Shown here: positions 41,630 through 55,510 of the stretch, piece after piece
Layout of the letters: every line of letters starts with the position of its first letter
Numbering within the stretch: the stretch's first letter is position 1
From: Rhynochetos jubatus
Taxonomy: Eukaryota > Chordata > Aves > Eurypygiformes > Rhynochetidae
Length of the DNA: 64,000 bases
Assembly: GCA_027574665.1 (NCBI GenBank)
Contig: CM050653.1
Coordinates: forward strand, 15,212,664 to 15,276,663
Direction of reading: 5' to 3'
The notes under the pieces: model-generated
What the model saw: the letters and a program-made list of their open reading frames with translations, nothing else
Told to the model about the DNA's origin: nothing
Database searches by the model: none
Translations under genes and position numbers: made by a program

Positions 41630-42260
41630 GTTAATTGTTTCTTGAAAGCTTAATTGTGATTAAGAGCAGCTTTAATTGGAAAAGGAAAAAGAATCATGAC
41701 CTTTAAACATACACTGCAAATAACACATCTACATTTACAAGGGGTTGTACCGTAACGAAAAAAACCCTAAAAGCTTTCTTTAAAATAGGGAGGAGGGGTG
41801 GGGGTGTGTGCAGGAAAAGGCATTGTGATTCTGTATGGAGTCACGTTTAGGTTAATGGAACAGAAGCTTAGACTGCCCTGGACTTTTGATTAATATTTAA
41901 TTAATCTTCTGTAGAAGACTTTGATTTGAATTAAACTGGGTACTAATAAAGGAACCAATTCACCAAAGAGTTCACATAAATTTGACCTGCCATTATGAGG
42001 TTTTAAATTAAAATGGCCGAAGTTTTGTTTTCTGCTCATTTTGTGCCTGCTCTGCGTCAAGTGCAAGTAATTTACTAGGAGTGATAGACCTGGGAAAAAT
42101 GCAGCCTGAATTGGGCACTAGTAATAGAGCCATAGCTGTAATGTAAGACATGCCATTTTGTTTATTTTAAACAAGTAGCGTGAGCTAATGAGTTGTATTG
42201 TTCTCTCAATACAGGCTTTTACAGCCCTTGCAAAAGAAGCAATTACCTGTACACAGCAAA
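41630..42260. promoter_or_regulatory. Candidate conserved noncoding element
   Basis: About 600 bp with dense TAAT/ATTA homeodomain-type words (TTAATTG, TTTAATTGG, ATTTAATTAATC, GAATTAAAC), little simple repeat and a balanced composition, the texture typical of vertebrate developmental enhancers. Conservation cannot be seen in one sequence, so this is pattern-based inference only. Confidence 0.3.
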
Positions 42261-43322
42261 GGGAAGTATAGTTGCTTATATGTACTCAAATAACCAGACT
42301 GTCTCTGTCTTTCGTTGTCTTGGGTTCAGCTGACAGGAGAATGAAAGGAGGAGGCCTTATGAGTCTTGAGACTGATGTTATTTTATTTGTGCCAATTGCT
42401 TAAAATTATGTTGTCTGGTTAAAAAAAAAAAAGAACCAGAATGGTTTTTGGGAGCTGCTTATGCTTCTCAAAGTGGCAGTAAAAATGATGCAAATGAAGG
42501 CTCTCCCATATTGCTGTGACCTCCTTGACTCCCCTGTCCGTCGTGTGTAGGGCTGGCTGGAGTCAGTATCGCCTGCTGTGAAGAGGGAGGAGGCGAAGGG
42601 ACTCTTGCAGGATTCTTCTTTTAACTCTCATGATGGATATTTAGCATCTACTTGACCTCAGCATAGGAAAAATGAGTTTGTATTTATTTCACTCATGGTT
42701 TTCTTTCCTGCCACGTCTTTTCATAGTCACAGTAGATACCATCACTATCTTGTGTGCAAGTCAGCCAGTAACCTAGGGAGCATCTTGGATGTGGCCCTCT
42801 ATAATTTTGGATAGCTAAATCCCACAGAATTTCTCTAAGTATCATTTTTAAGGTAATTTTTCTCATTAGGATACTCTGAGTTTGGAAGTTTGCTCTGATA
42901 CCTACCTAATTCATCTCATTTTTGATGTCTGCAGTGTAGTCCTGTATAGCTCAGCTCCCTTTGCAGTCAGCAGAGAGGAGGGTACTGAGCTGCCCACCCT
43001 TCTGCATGCATTTGCTGTGGGGAAAAGGACCATTTCACAAATGGGTGTGTGCTCCATTGTGGAAGAGCAAATCTGTTCTCAAGCTGTAAAATCTTCGGTT
43101 AAGGCCTGGTTGTAGGCAGTCTGTGCGGTGTCTACAGCAGATAGGGTCCTGCTATTTGAGAAGTGTGTAATGATGCAGAAATCTGGCAAAAATAGTAAAA
43201 GGTAAACAGCAGCAAAATCAAGTCTTTGTGAGTCCTGCTTCCTAAGGATATTTATCATTTGTCCTTATATAACCTCTAACTCCTAGGTTTGGTTTCCCTG
43301 AAAAGCAAATTACTGTGCTTTT

Positions 43323-43350
43323 GGGAATGGGGAATGGGAAATGGGAAAAT
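43323..43350. repeat. Imperfect 7-bp tandem repeat (GGGAATG)4
   Basis: There are two exact GGGAATG units, then GGAAATG and GGAAAAT. This is a short decaying minisatellite in intron. Confidence 0.85.
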
Positions 43351-43573
43351 TCATGGGAATTTAACTTTATCTGAGATAGCAGCATAGCAATATAAACTGC
43401 TCTCTGGAAGCCATGTTTTGCCTTAGTTGATTTTGAAAATTCCCATAGATACTCATGGAGTTACTGTTACCTTTTGTAGGGGAGAAGTCATTTTTGAGAA
43501 GGCTAGTGCTTGCACAAGGGATGTGCAATGTCTTCTACCACTGCCCTCTTTACAGCATCGTGGCAGTCACATA

Positions 43574-43611
43574 TGACAGAAAATACAGTGTGACAGAAAA
43601 TACAGTGTGAC
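43574..43611. repeat. 17-bp tandem duplication, 2.2 copies
   Basis: TGACAGAAAATACAGTG occurs twice in a row without mismatch (43574-43590 and 43591-43607) and starts a third time (TGAC). The exact identity suggests a recent slippage event. Confidence 0.93.
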
Positions 43612-46018
43612 CTGTTACAATATAACCCTTGAATTACAGAGACAATACTACACTATGAGTTTATTACAGAGATTAGTCATAAATACCAGCGCGGTTTTGT
43701 GTTGATGTTTCATTAGTCTGTCACTTAACAGCTCATTGCATTAATAAGGCTCATTGTATTGAAAAGATTTGGAAAAAAAATTAATTGTAATTCCTATTTT
43801 TTTAAGGTAATTGAAGAAGATACACTGAGCTTTTAAACTCAAGGTAGAAAAAATTGTTTTAATACACGTTTTTAATAAATACATTTCTTAAAAATAATAC
43901 CATCTTCAATATAGGCCTCTCAGTTCAGCCTATTTGGTTTTTTGGCTGGTGAAGAATGGTCAATGCCAGTAGAAACAAGTTTATAATTTGCATTAAATGG
44001 AACTGGCTCTGCAGTATTGCTTATGTTAATAGCTGCAGTTACTTGCTTGTAATATTTCATCTTGTCTTTTGGGAGCATGAAAGAGCATTTTGTAGATATG
44101 TATCAAATTCTTCAGGTCAGCTGGGTTCATAGTTATGCAGGCTCACAGTTCTGTAGCTTCATTTTCTTCTGCTGGCAGGAATTCCTCTTTGCTTGAAATA
44201 CCCAAAGGAAACTCTTCAAGAAAATGTGGAGAGCATTAGAATGTCAAGGTACAACTTAGCCTTCTGTCATTCATTTAATAGTTATACATTTTCTTGTGTT
44301 ATAATAATTAATCCCTTTCAATGGACAGTAGTTATGTAGCTGTTTCCCTGGAATATAAATTGCTGCCATCAGGAGTTAAAAAAATTCCATTTTCATCTCA
44401 ATGTGGTTCTGTTGTTCCAGCAATGCCTTCAGAGTCCTGTAATGAGAGGGAGGGAAAATATCTTAAATGACGAGTAACAATGGCAAACTTTTTTTTTGAT
44501 GGGGTGTTGTTTTTCATAGGCATTTGTTTACTGTATGGATCAAATGCTTAGAGTGTCCTTTGACAAGTGCAGTCCATTAAATGCTTTATTCATGAACTGG
44601 GATCAAGGGAATGTCTCAGTTCTAGCCTGCTCTCTGAAATAAGATAATGCAAGCAATTTCTATTAAGTATTATGCTTTAGGAGAGTTGGGGGGTGTGAGG
44701 AGGAGAGAAGAAATTCTTTAATCTCTTTGATCAGATTTGAATGGTAGAGAAATCTTATGCATTAATGTTTAAAATTAGAGATTTTATCAGCAGTCATTTT
44801 AGTAAGAAGAACTTGGGCTGCTGTACTGAATAAATACACTTCTTAGTACATGTAATATGTTGATTTCCCTGGAGTTGCTTTCTAATTCATTGTGGAGAAA
44901 GCATGAAGAACTAGTAAATAACAAAAAGAAGAAACTGCGTGAAGTGGACATGTTCAAATTGGTGTAACATGCATCTTTCTGGTTGCCCAGGGATAATTTA
45001 CCAGATTATTTTTATAGCAGATTGTTTCAGAATCAATCCCTGAGTTTCACACTGGTAACAAGAAGCTTAGAGCTCAAAATTATTCCTTATTTCTTCCCTT
45101 AAAACCTCTTCCATACTCTTGGCCAGATCTTCAGATGCCCATAAACACTCAAGGCTTGGTTGGATTCAATGGGTCTAGACAGGTTTGTGCTAGTTAAGCT
45201 CAGCATTGCGTTTGTGAGCTCTGTACAGGAACTGGCACTGCTGTTCTTTAGCGCGAATCACATATGTGGGAATTTCCATTACAGTGAAGCTTATGAATTA
45301 GAAATCTCACTTTTTTAATAGCATGCAGGAAATAATTTCTGGTTTCTGTACAGGGACTCAGGAAGTGAGCGCACGTCAGACGCTCCAATGGCAGCAGAAG
45401 GTTCTGGTTTGTGGCAGTGGTTTTGCTTCTGGGCCTCCTGCCTGAAGTGTCTGAAATAGAATTACAGTACAATTTATTAAATTTATTTTCATGCTCTAGA
45501 AGAAAAAGCATTTTCATGATTTTATGATGTGACTGAGGATCTGTACCATGTGACTGATCTGTTGTATTTTGGGATATCTGGCCAGTACAAGTTTGAGCAG
45601 CAGTAATGCGGGCTACACAGCCATGCTTAACATCTTCAAAACTTTTTTTAGCACTTGCCACTTGGACTGAAATCTTCCTAATTAAAGATGTCAGAATAAA
45701 TCAGTATCTTAGAAATCCAACTGAAACGAGGTAATGATGACAAAATAAAGTGATATCAGTTTGGATATATTTTAACATGATGTCAAAACACATTGTCATC
45801 AAAATCCCCTGAGACACCATTATGGTGTCAAAATGAAACATTATCAACCTACGACTACAAGAATAACAACATGAAATAATACCATTGTAACTTTGTAATG
45901 TAATGCCGATATCATGCAAAATAAATTTGACATACTAAGTGGAATTACTTGTGATCCATATTTCATTTCTTTCGGTTTATTAAAAAACATATGGCAATTA
46001 TGTTACTCAAGAAAACCT

Positions 46019-46040
46019 CATAGCATTTGCATAGCATTTG
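46019..46040. repeat. Perfect 11-bp tandem duplication
   Basis: CATAGCATTTG occurs twice head to tail with no mismatch. Simple slippage product. Confidence 0.9.
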
Positions 46041-48519
46041 CTGAAGTAATGTGAAAGTTGAGATACAAATTAGCCATACCGAGGAGATCTTAACCACAGA
46101 AGCTGTTAAGTCGCAATCTTTGGCTTATTTCAGACATGGCTGTACACTGCTGTATGTTTCAGAAACTAAAAATCTTAGTGTTTTTTTCTGTAAAGAATAA
46201 TTACAAACATTAGTACAGCATACTCTGTAAAGAACCATTAAAGTTATAATGAATGAGAACTGGTCGTTGTATAGACTTTATACAGGGTCTCAAAAAACAC
46301 TTCTTAAAGAAGGCTATTGTCCATTTGTGGATATGTGAATGCAAACACAAGAGAGTCTGAGTGGCTTAGCCATGAATCACTAATGAGGGATAATTTTATT
46401 CTAGTTCATTTTTCTGCCTAAGGATTAAACTGTTGGGTTATGCTGTCGTGCCAGTCGACCATCTCCTTCTACCAGCATTCCTGGTACTACCCTTTCTTAG
46501 GATGATTCGTTTTTCACCTACCCTGAGCTCAAGTTAGCTATCTAAGGTGAGATTCATCTACCCTAGTACAGTTGTCTAAATCTACCCATCTAATCCTGAG
46601 CTTATCCCTCTCCTCTTCTTTGTCAATGAAGAGAAGTAATGAGCTCTCAAGGGTAAGTAGTTGCATCCTAAGACAGGTGCTCTGAATTACCCTCTGGACT
46701 AACTTATTTCTCTGTATTTCCCTCAGCAGGGCCTAGATGAGTAGTTTTAATTATATGCCTATCTTTTAGATGATTAAAATTGGTTGAGAAAATTTCTGCC
46801 TTACCTTCTCCTGCTAAATAAATTAGCTTTCCTATAACCTTTATCAGGCTAAGTGTCTTGGTAAACCACTGAAGTGCTGTTTGTCCCACAGCGAGAGAAG
46901 TACACACTTTGGGGTATCTGTAATCTGCACTTGGGTTAAGGCTAAGGAGTCCAAGAACAATAAATATTAGAATGGATTTCTAACCCAGTGTTTCAAAACA
47001 CAGCAAGACTCAGCAATTTCTGAGCATCCTGAACAGTACATGCAAAAAAGAATTCCTGAGGAAAAGACATTTTCAACATTTTTAAGAGGAACTATATGTC
47101 AAATAACTCGAAAATATCTTACGTAGTAAAAGTTGAGTTGTAGCTGACTCACTTAACTGAATTTTGGGATTATAGGTAAATGCTTTTCTTGTCTGTCCTT
47201 GCCTGGAATTGATTATTTGTGTAGTATTACCCATTTTATGGTAATTTCTAGTTCTAAAGTTAATCGAGACAGTGTGGTGGTAATGCATGATTAAAACATC
47301 TGCTTATTAAAATCTTCATCTTCACAATAAAATGTTGAAAGGATTTATTCAGAAATCAGTTGTTTTGCAAAATATCATATTAAGATTTCTTTTTAATCTC
47401 CATATGCAAGTAATGTTTAATTAAAAATCTTAATTAGTTTTTGTACTAATCAGTATAAATCTTAGTGATCAACTTCATATGAAGGCAACAGCCATATGAA
47501 TTTAGGCAGCACTTAAAGTAATCAATCTTAAGTTTGATTTTTGTTTTCTCTTAGCTGAGTCATATGGGAAACTGTGCACAGGCACTAAATGATGAAATAC
47601 TTAACAGTAAGCTTAGATTTAAGGTTTTATTTAGAGGTTGCAGATTATTTGCTGCCAAAAATAAAACAGTGATTCCACATTTCTGTGTTTTGTGTAGAAT
47701 TTGTGATTTACTACTGATGCTCCTTGCAGAGGGCACCTCCTTAAGTTTCAGATTTTGGAAACCACGTGACCTAACCTTGGTATCCTTAGGCCAGTCATTT
47801 TTGTTTGTTTGTTTTTAATGGACAACTTCTCATGTTGCACTTGGAAATTAACCTATAGTTAGAGTGGGATATAGCATAAGATCAATCAAAATATGATTTG
47901 GAGATTTATAATGCAATAGTCCCTCTGTCAAAGAGCAGAAATAATTATACTATAATTATGTTAGTGACTGGTAAGGACTGTGGGAGCCATCTGAACTTTG
48001 CATAATGTATGATCTTTTTACATGTTCAGGCATTTTAAAGAGATGTCTTTGTCTATACATCACTGTATGTCTAGTGATGTACTGCTTGATACTGCAGTTT
48101 TATTTGTACTTTAGAATAAGATGTCATTTTTAGTGAGGGCAAGCGTTCAGGAGAGTCAAAACCATTCTGTTGTGTTTTGCTAGTTGCAGCACCCTGATAC
48201 CTATTTCCTAAGCATTTTTTGTAGTTCAAGAGAAATAAAACAACATAAAATATTTTGGGTGTTTCCAGCATAACTTAGGTCAATGCATTAATCAAGACCT
48301 AAATAGCTTTCAAAGAGGTTTGGTTTTTTTTTTTCCATTGAAATATAGCTAAATTTCACCATTTACAAACACAGTGCACTGGTGCATTATTTAATTACTC
48401 ACTTTTCACAAACCCTTCAAATCAAGTGGTACAATCAGGATCTTCTTTTAATCTATTTTTTTATGTCTCTAGACTCCTCCCATGAAAAGACACAGGCTTT
48501 TTCCCCACTCTCATGTTGG

Positions 48520-48965
48520 CTAGAGCTGGGCTCGGAAGCAGATTTGATACTGTAAGTGTCGCCCCACTGCAGTAGCTGAGTCGTGTAAGTTGTGCGGGAG
48601 TGAGCTGGGTTATACCTGCGTAACAACGTTCACACTACGCAGGTGGTGTTGGCTGTTCACAGATGTTCCTTTTTGCAAATAGCTGCAGTGCTCCCTAGCT
48701 GCTTGTTGCTGCCCCTCTGCTGAAGATTTCTGCCCCCACATCTCATCCAGCAGGGACATCAGAGGGAGCGCTCCCTGAGCAGCTTCCAGCAAAGCAGCTG
48801 GATGCGCTTAGGCAGAGACAAAGGCCGACATGGCCTGAAGCCCATGAGGAATCTCTCCAATGATCCCTTCTGCTGGCACAGGATCGGCCAGCTAGGTCCA
48901 GGAGAGGATTTCTTCTCTGTGGTGTTTGTTAAATGTCGTTGTATTACTGTGCCAGGCAATCCCTC
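48520..48965. other. GC-richer patch, unidentified
   Basis: GC-rich block containing the 9-bp inverted repeat. Short overlapping frames on - (60-71 codons) show no domain. No known repeat was recognised. Confidence 0.35.
48614..48644. repeat. Perfect 9-bp inverted repeat with 13-nt spacer
   Basis: ACCTGCGTA (48614-48622) and TACGCAGGT (48636-48644) are exact reverse complements, each containing one CpG. They sit in a GC-richer patch (about 48520-48960). No function is evident. Confidence 0.7.
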
Positions 48966-49267
48966 TGTTGACACAAAATAGCTTGTGATGCCTAATTGTG
49001 GATGTTCATCAGACCTAACAGCACTGGAGCCATCATTGTCTGTTACAGTTAGGATAGGAAGATACTTAGAAGGTCAGAGTCTGCTTCTCCCCACCTCCCT
49101 TTGAAGTAATTTGGTATTTAATTTAGAATCCAAAATTTCTCCTTTGCTTGATCACCAACATTTTTGGTTTATTTTCTTTTTCTCTTCTATCAAATCTTTG
49201 TATGTGCATTTCTGCCATTTCCTTAATACCCTCATAAGAAGTTCACAGTTAGATGTCTTCTATTTTC

Positions 49268-49324
49268 TTTTAGGTTACATGTCTTGTTCTCTTTCTTTTT
49301 TTCTTTTCTTTTTTTTTTTTTTTT
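49268..49324. repeat. Pyrimidine-rich tract with 16-nt T run
   Basis: CTTTC/TTTTC-type repeats end in an uninterrupted T run (49309-49324). It lies in a broader T/C-rich stretch from about 49090. Confidence 0.85.
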
Positions 49325-52300
49325 AAGTCAGAAAATGCAATACCCTATGACAATAGCTGTAACAAGTTGTGTGTGGCTGAAAATTGGCTTGGCTTATATC
49401 TGCAAAATCTAACAGCTCCAAAGTAATGCTTAGACTGCGTGATAACCCAGTAGCTGAGTTTTCAGATGTTTATAGCAAGCTCCTAAAATCTCTGCTTTTC
49501 CTTTTAGCAGAAGAATTCTCCTGAAAAGTAAGACTGGATTTCTGTCTCCGGTGTGCAGGCTCTGACAGGCTAATAAGGAAGAGTGATGGTAGCAATAAAA
49601 AGGGTCTTGGGTGCATTCTTCAGATTTCACTGGCTGTAAAATGATGGCCCTCCTACAGAAGGGCCACAGAGGGACTCAAAGTGAAATGTAGTCTGGAGAG
49701 TTTGAAGAGACTGTTGCATTGAAGTGACCTCCCTATCAGCTTCAGCTCTTTGCGCTGTTTATGGCCATCGCATCAAAAGCGAGTGCTGGCTTAAGAGCAT
49801 TTGAGATTCCCTTTCTAACCAAGAGAATCGAGATGTATGGGTTTTAGTTTTAATTATTTACTTTGTTGAAATTGGTGTGAAATGATCAACAAATGGCAAT
49901 GTCAAAATCTGGAAATTAATTTCACTCACTGAAGAAAGCAAGTGTGTTTGGGGACTTGCGTAACTTCTTTGTGTTATTGGAGTTGATGACTACCACTGTG
50001 AAGGTAAATTAGGAATGACATAAAACTTCCTGATGAGCTGATTTCACATGCATAGATATTGACATAAATCCTAGATTTTAAATCCTTGTTTTGATGGAAC
50101 TAATATGCTGAAGTGTGTAGGTATGTGTACAGGTAACATGTTAGATCTTGCCTGTCACATTAAACCAATCCCTGAATTTAGCTGCCTTTAAACTGCAGAC
50201 TTTAAAGGATATATAATGCTCTGTGTTCATTTAGCAAATATGAAATGGCAAGAGAGAAGGCTTTTTATAACCTTGCGAACAGTAGAAATAAGCCAAAATT
50301 GAAAGAGATCTTGGGGAAAAAAATCAGATAGGATGTATACTCTTCAGCATGCAAGAAGCTGCCCTTGTTAGAAACTAACTTTGCATGCATAATTAATTTG
50401 AGCAGCACATTCCATTTCTTACAACTAGAAGAGAAATTGAATTCAGGTGTTTGGTGAACATATGGGGGATTTACTGTGAATTTATGACCTGTGGTTTGAG
50501 TGTAAAACCCCAAGATACTAGCTGATAAAACTTAATGAAGCTTGTGCAGAGAAGCTATTTTTATTTGCAGTTTTGTAATTGATACATTTTTGGGGGGTTT
50601 TATACCTCTCCCACACCTTTTAATGCTTTATTCCAAATAAATTCTTTGACATTTAAGAAAAAAGTAGTGTAGGATAAACCTTTCTGTGCCTACTTCCAAG
50701 CTAAAACTGCACCATGTCACAAGTAGATCTGTAGTCTAACTAATTTGGAGTCTTGATCAGCTGATTTTTTTTCTCAACTGGCTATAGTAATTCTGTAATC
50801 ATGCAACAGCTCTTTTATATGACACTGGCCATGGTTGCTCCTGTTAGTGTCCCATGCCCATATGTGTTAATATCAGTGTGTTCATGGAAAATGTATTCTC
50901 TGGTATCCCAGAGAAGGGCTGTATGTAGGGTACACAGGAAGGAGAGGACCAACCAAATCAGTTGTAGTAATTTAAAAAAATAAACCATAAACCGATACAA
51001 TAGGAAAAGACCAACATGCTCTGGCAAACTGGTGGCAGGCAGGGGATGATGCAAACTGCTGCTGCCGCCCAGCCATCATCAACCCCGCGGTGTGTGGGCA
51101 CAGTCATCTGTGTCACTGACGATTAACAAATCTGTTTGAAAGTTAACAGAGAGTAGCAGACCGTGCCTTGGAGTATGGTGCTAACTTGAGGGCTGGTAAA
51201 GGGCATACTTTCATTTTATTTCACGTCCATGGCTTTTGCAACAACTTGACAGTTTCTGCTTATCCACCCTCAAGGGCCATCTGAACTAGACAAATCCATC
51301 TGCTTGGAGTAAGCACCATGGTGAGAGGGTGCTTGGGTTTCAGTAAATGTAGCAGAAGCTTTCACATTAAGATTATCACCTCTCTGCTTTGTTTTGGGTT
51401 GTTTTCATCCTGCTCAAGCCATGAAGGAAGGGGCTGATTTTGTAGACACTCAGCTAGGTCTGAACTTCGGCAAGGATGCATGCTGCCAGCTAAGGCCTGG
51501 CCACCAGCTCAAGGACATCGCCGATCCACAGTGGGTTGGAAATAAACCCTTTTACTGCTCCACTTTTTCTGCAGACACACTGATTCAAATTCAGCTCTTG
51601 ATTTTTAATATGACTTGAGTAATCTGTTGAAATGAAAAGGAATTTATTTTATACAAGTAGGTGATAGTTATTTGCCAGCTTGAAGTAAATAAGAACCCAT
51701 CTGTGTTTTATAACTGGTATAACTGGAGATCTAAGCAGCCTGTCAAGCCAGCAGATCCCTGGCAGCTCAAATCTGTGTTAGAAGATTTCAAGGTGTAAAG
51801 AACACTGTTTGTTTACTAACCTTTTGGTTAGTCTAGTCATGTTTCAACTGCCTGGTGATGTTGTTAAGACCCTTTTCCATGCTTTTTCAGGCCAATAATT
51901 TTTTTCCCAAAGCTTTAGTCATCCCTGGTCAGTAGCATGTTTGTATCTACTTTATCACACTGAAAATCTGTCTGTTTTGAAAGGATTACAGCTCTGTACA
52001 TCAGTGCATGACATCACACTGAGACATTGCTTAATGATCTGAGACTCTGATGGTCATTGCTGCACTGCTTGTTTCTGGAAATAGGTGACAGCCCTGGCCT
52101 ATCTGAGGCTTGCTTACAGTTACATCTTTAGCCTGTGCTGGCAGTTGTGTGTTCTAAAGCAGCGCTCACAAAAAAGCTGATTGTGAAATGTGCCGTCTGC
52201 AGATGGACAGCATTGGGGTGCCAAGTGGAGATGTGACACAAGGCAGCCCAGCTGCTTTGCAACCCAAGTTAACTTCGTCCCTAAAAGCCTTTCCTTGATT

Positions 52301-53679
52301 TTTTTTTCCTTTAAGAACATTTAATAGTGACAGCACTTTGAAGGACAACTGTCACTTGCATCTGATGCTAGGAGGTGCTAATTGTCTTCTGTAAGTTCAC
52401 AACCATCCTGTTATAAGGTAGGCATAGGGCAAGGCTGTCTAGGCAAGATGTGGTTACTGTAGAGAATTGTAATTCCAGTCTTGCTGAAACGTTTAAAACT
52501 AGCATAGGTCAAATTGTCAATAAACTTTGGATGGATTTCAAGTTAAACTCTTTCCTTCCTGCTGGTAGTGTTGAATATTGTGAGGTGAATTTGCCTTCAG
52601 ACTTTCAGCTCATTTGAATTCAAACTCTAACAAAAGATGGTGTATTTAATTAAACTTTCGAGAACTTGAGCCATATATCTGCAAAAGTCAAAAAGGAATT
52701 TAAGCAGCGTGAACACCTGCAGCCCTGCATCCTAGTAATCTGTTGATATGACCCTACCGTCTTGGATTAATTCAGCCAATAAGTCAAAATTCATTTTGCT
52801 TTAGACTGGCTAAGGACTCTTCACACTGTATATAATTTGTATAACTCTGTCCCAAGGGATAATGATGTGACTTACATAAAGGGTTGTAGATAAAAGACAA
52901 TATCACAGGACCCGACAATAATAAAGTTAGATTTACACTTTTGACTCCAAAATTTTGTGACAATTTTTTATTGTGATTATGATTTTTTGCATATCCCATC
53001 TTTTGCAATTAGAAATTGTTGGCTAGGGGTTGAATGAGATACCAAGTGGGTGTACCAAGTGTTCCCTGAGTGCAGAGGGAGTGCAGTCGAGCTGTAAAAA
53101 CAGAGCAAAAAAAGCACCAATGGGAAAATTAACTGGATTAAGAGAGGCATGAAAAGAAATGGGAGACAACATGGCAGGCCAGGATGGAGAGGTGCAAGTC
53201 TTCTCTGGTGGGAACATTAGGGCAGCTGAACAATTTAACCTAGAGAATCAGAACAAGGTTAAGGGAAAATGGAAATGAAAGGAAGTGAGTGTGAGAAATA
53301 GTCTAAATCCTCAAATAACCTTTTCCTAAAAGTATCTTAGTCCTTCCTTACTGCCTGCCTGTTTCCTTTTCCTCTTCTAAATAAAAATGTTTAGTTTATA
53401 TTATTATTAAAAAACTGCTGACTTGACCTCACTTTCTGTGTCTCTCAGAATTTTTAAGCACAAAGAAATTTTAGTAACATAAGTGGTTTTGTCTTTTAAT
53501 TTAGCTCTTTCTTTTCTATGAAATAGTCCCTTTTTATAATTTACTTCTTTGCAGTTTCTAAATTTGAGTGATGTCCCTTGCTTTTCAGATGAAATAGAAA
53601 TATTGTTAAAAGATTTATCTTCTCTGCCATTATCAAACCTTTTAATACCTTTGAATAACTTGTCTTTAACCAGCTTGAC

Positions 53680-53724
53680 TTTTTTCTTTTCTTTTTCTTT
53701 TTTCTTTTCTACTTTTTTTTTTTT
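53680..53724. repeat. (TTTTC)n pyrimidine microsatellite
   Basis: TTTTTTC and TTTTC units alternate for about 45 nt with a single A interruption, ending in a 12-nt T run. Confidence 0.88.
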
Positions 53725-55359
53725 GTGTCATTATAATAAGGTTTTTTTAGGTCTGCTGACAAGTTAATAATAAATCCCAGGATCCTCCATGTTTTCTGTT
53801 GTTCCATCTCTGCAGTGTCACAGGTGTCAAATTCATGCATTTTCTGTTTGTCAGGAGCCATACATTTTGGCTTCATGGCATGGTCACTAACTGTGCAGTA
53901 GCTTGTTATTCCTCTGTTGATGTAATTGTTTTAATGAATAACAATCACAAAATGTGTAGAAGACCTCAGTTCTGTAATAACCCTTTCAATAGCCCATTTG
54001 GGGGCTGGTGGAGTGTCTCTTCCCTATAATGCACAGTGTTTAGTTCAGTACTTCTAGGGTTTACCTTCTGTTTTACTTCACCATTGGTTAACTGCTCCAG
54101 TGTCACTTTTGCACTGTGATCCCTTAGACTTTGAAACAACCTTGATTAAGGAAGGTTGGTTATTCACAGATTAACTTGAGTGCTTCAAGGTGTCTGTGGT
54201 GCCTTTCTGTAATTTTGCACTGAATTTCAATGGCATTTCTCCTTCAAACATATGTTCTTATACCTGAAATTCTAACACGTTATTTTGCTACATTTAAGTG
54301 CAATTTATCTTACAGAAAACACTGTCTGTGTAAAACGTATTGGACTACTTGTTTGTTAGATTAACAATACCAGTTTTGAAAATCAATAGACCATTTAAAA
54401 GTATTTTCTGTGTCTTGTACTGGATTGTGATGATTACATTGAAAATGTGCAACGTATAGCAATGCAGGGGAAAAAACCCAAGTATTTGTATAAAAAAGCT
54501 GGACAGAATTTGACAATAAGGAATAGATTTACATAACAAAACTGCAAATGGAGATAAGCTGGTTTACAAAATTAAGTTGAATTAAGGAAATAGAATTAGC
54601 AACACACCTACAATGAAGTGGAAATGTTTTATTTCCACCTGTTCTAAATAAAGCTTTCTTAAAAAAAAAAAAAGCTATACTTTTCAAAATGGCAATTTGC
54701 ACATAGAAGGTTACCTACCTGACAAATAAAGTATTTCTGAAAGCTTCTAATTGCAAAAAAAGGAAAGAAAACACTTCCACAAATTCCTTCATTTTCTTTG
54801 TCTTTGGTTTCAAAGAAAAGAAAAAAAAAAAACAAACCCCAAACTTCTTCCAAAATTTGCCTTTGCTAGAACCATGGCAATTTTTCTGTTTGGCCAACCA
54901 AGCAACAATAAGCTCCATTTAATGGCACTCAAAAGAGTGGGAGGTAACGTCTCAAACACCTAAGACCTCCAATCCACTGCACCTACCAGTCTCAAAAGAC
55001 ATGGAAAACAGTCACAAATGGGCTCCAGAATCATCTCTTTTCATATGAGAGAAGACATCGGAAATAAATTCAATGCGTTTTATTGTACTCTGTGTCCAAG
55101 AACAAGGATCTGTGGAATTGCTTTCCATTGTCTCCCTGCAGATTTCTCTTTTGAAACAAAGTAATGGCTGACCATTCCTCATCGCTCTTGAAAGAAACAG
55201 TAAAATGCAGGGGGGATTAAGAAGGCCATAATAAGAGATTAAAATGCTTCTGGTTAGTCTTGATATAACATACTTTTTCGTCAGGCTTCCTGTGATTCCC
55301 ACATTAACATGTTTAAAATACAGTGGGGGTTGCAGGGGTCAGGTGCGAGCCACACAGCT

Positions 55360-55510
55360 GGAAAAATGGCAATGAGATTAATAAATATCCACTTTCCCTC
55401 TGCCCCGTGAAATAAGCCATTCCTCTGCATATTTCATTATGGTTTCACATCAGCCTGCGCTATGGAGAGGAGATTACCTGTGACAGATATTGTGGGAAAA
55501 TGGATGGTTT
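55360..55510. promoter_or_regulatory. Candidate conserved noncoding element 0.7 kb upstream of the exon
   Basis: A non-repetitive block contains GCAATGAGATTAATAAAT, CATATTTCATTATGG and GGAGATTACCTGTGACAG words. It might be an intronic splicing or transcriptional element near the PARD3 exon, but conservation is untested. Confidence 0.25.

Noticed and set aside
45248-45661. 137-codon - strand frame
   Set aside because: No family resemblance seen and composition like translated intron.
55474-55489. 16-mer TTACCTGTGACAGATA also present at 58899-58914
   Set aside because: One shared 16-mer in 64 kb is within chance, and similarity does not extend beyond it.
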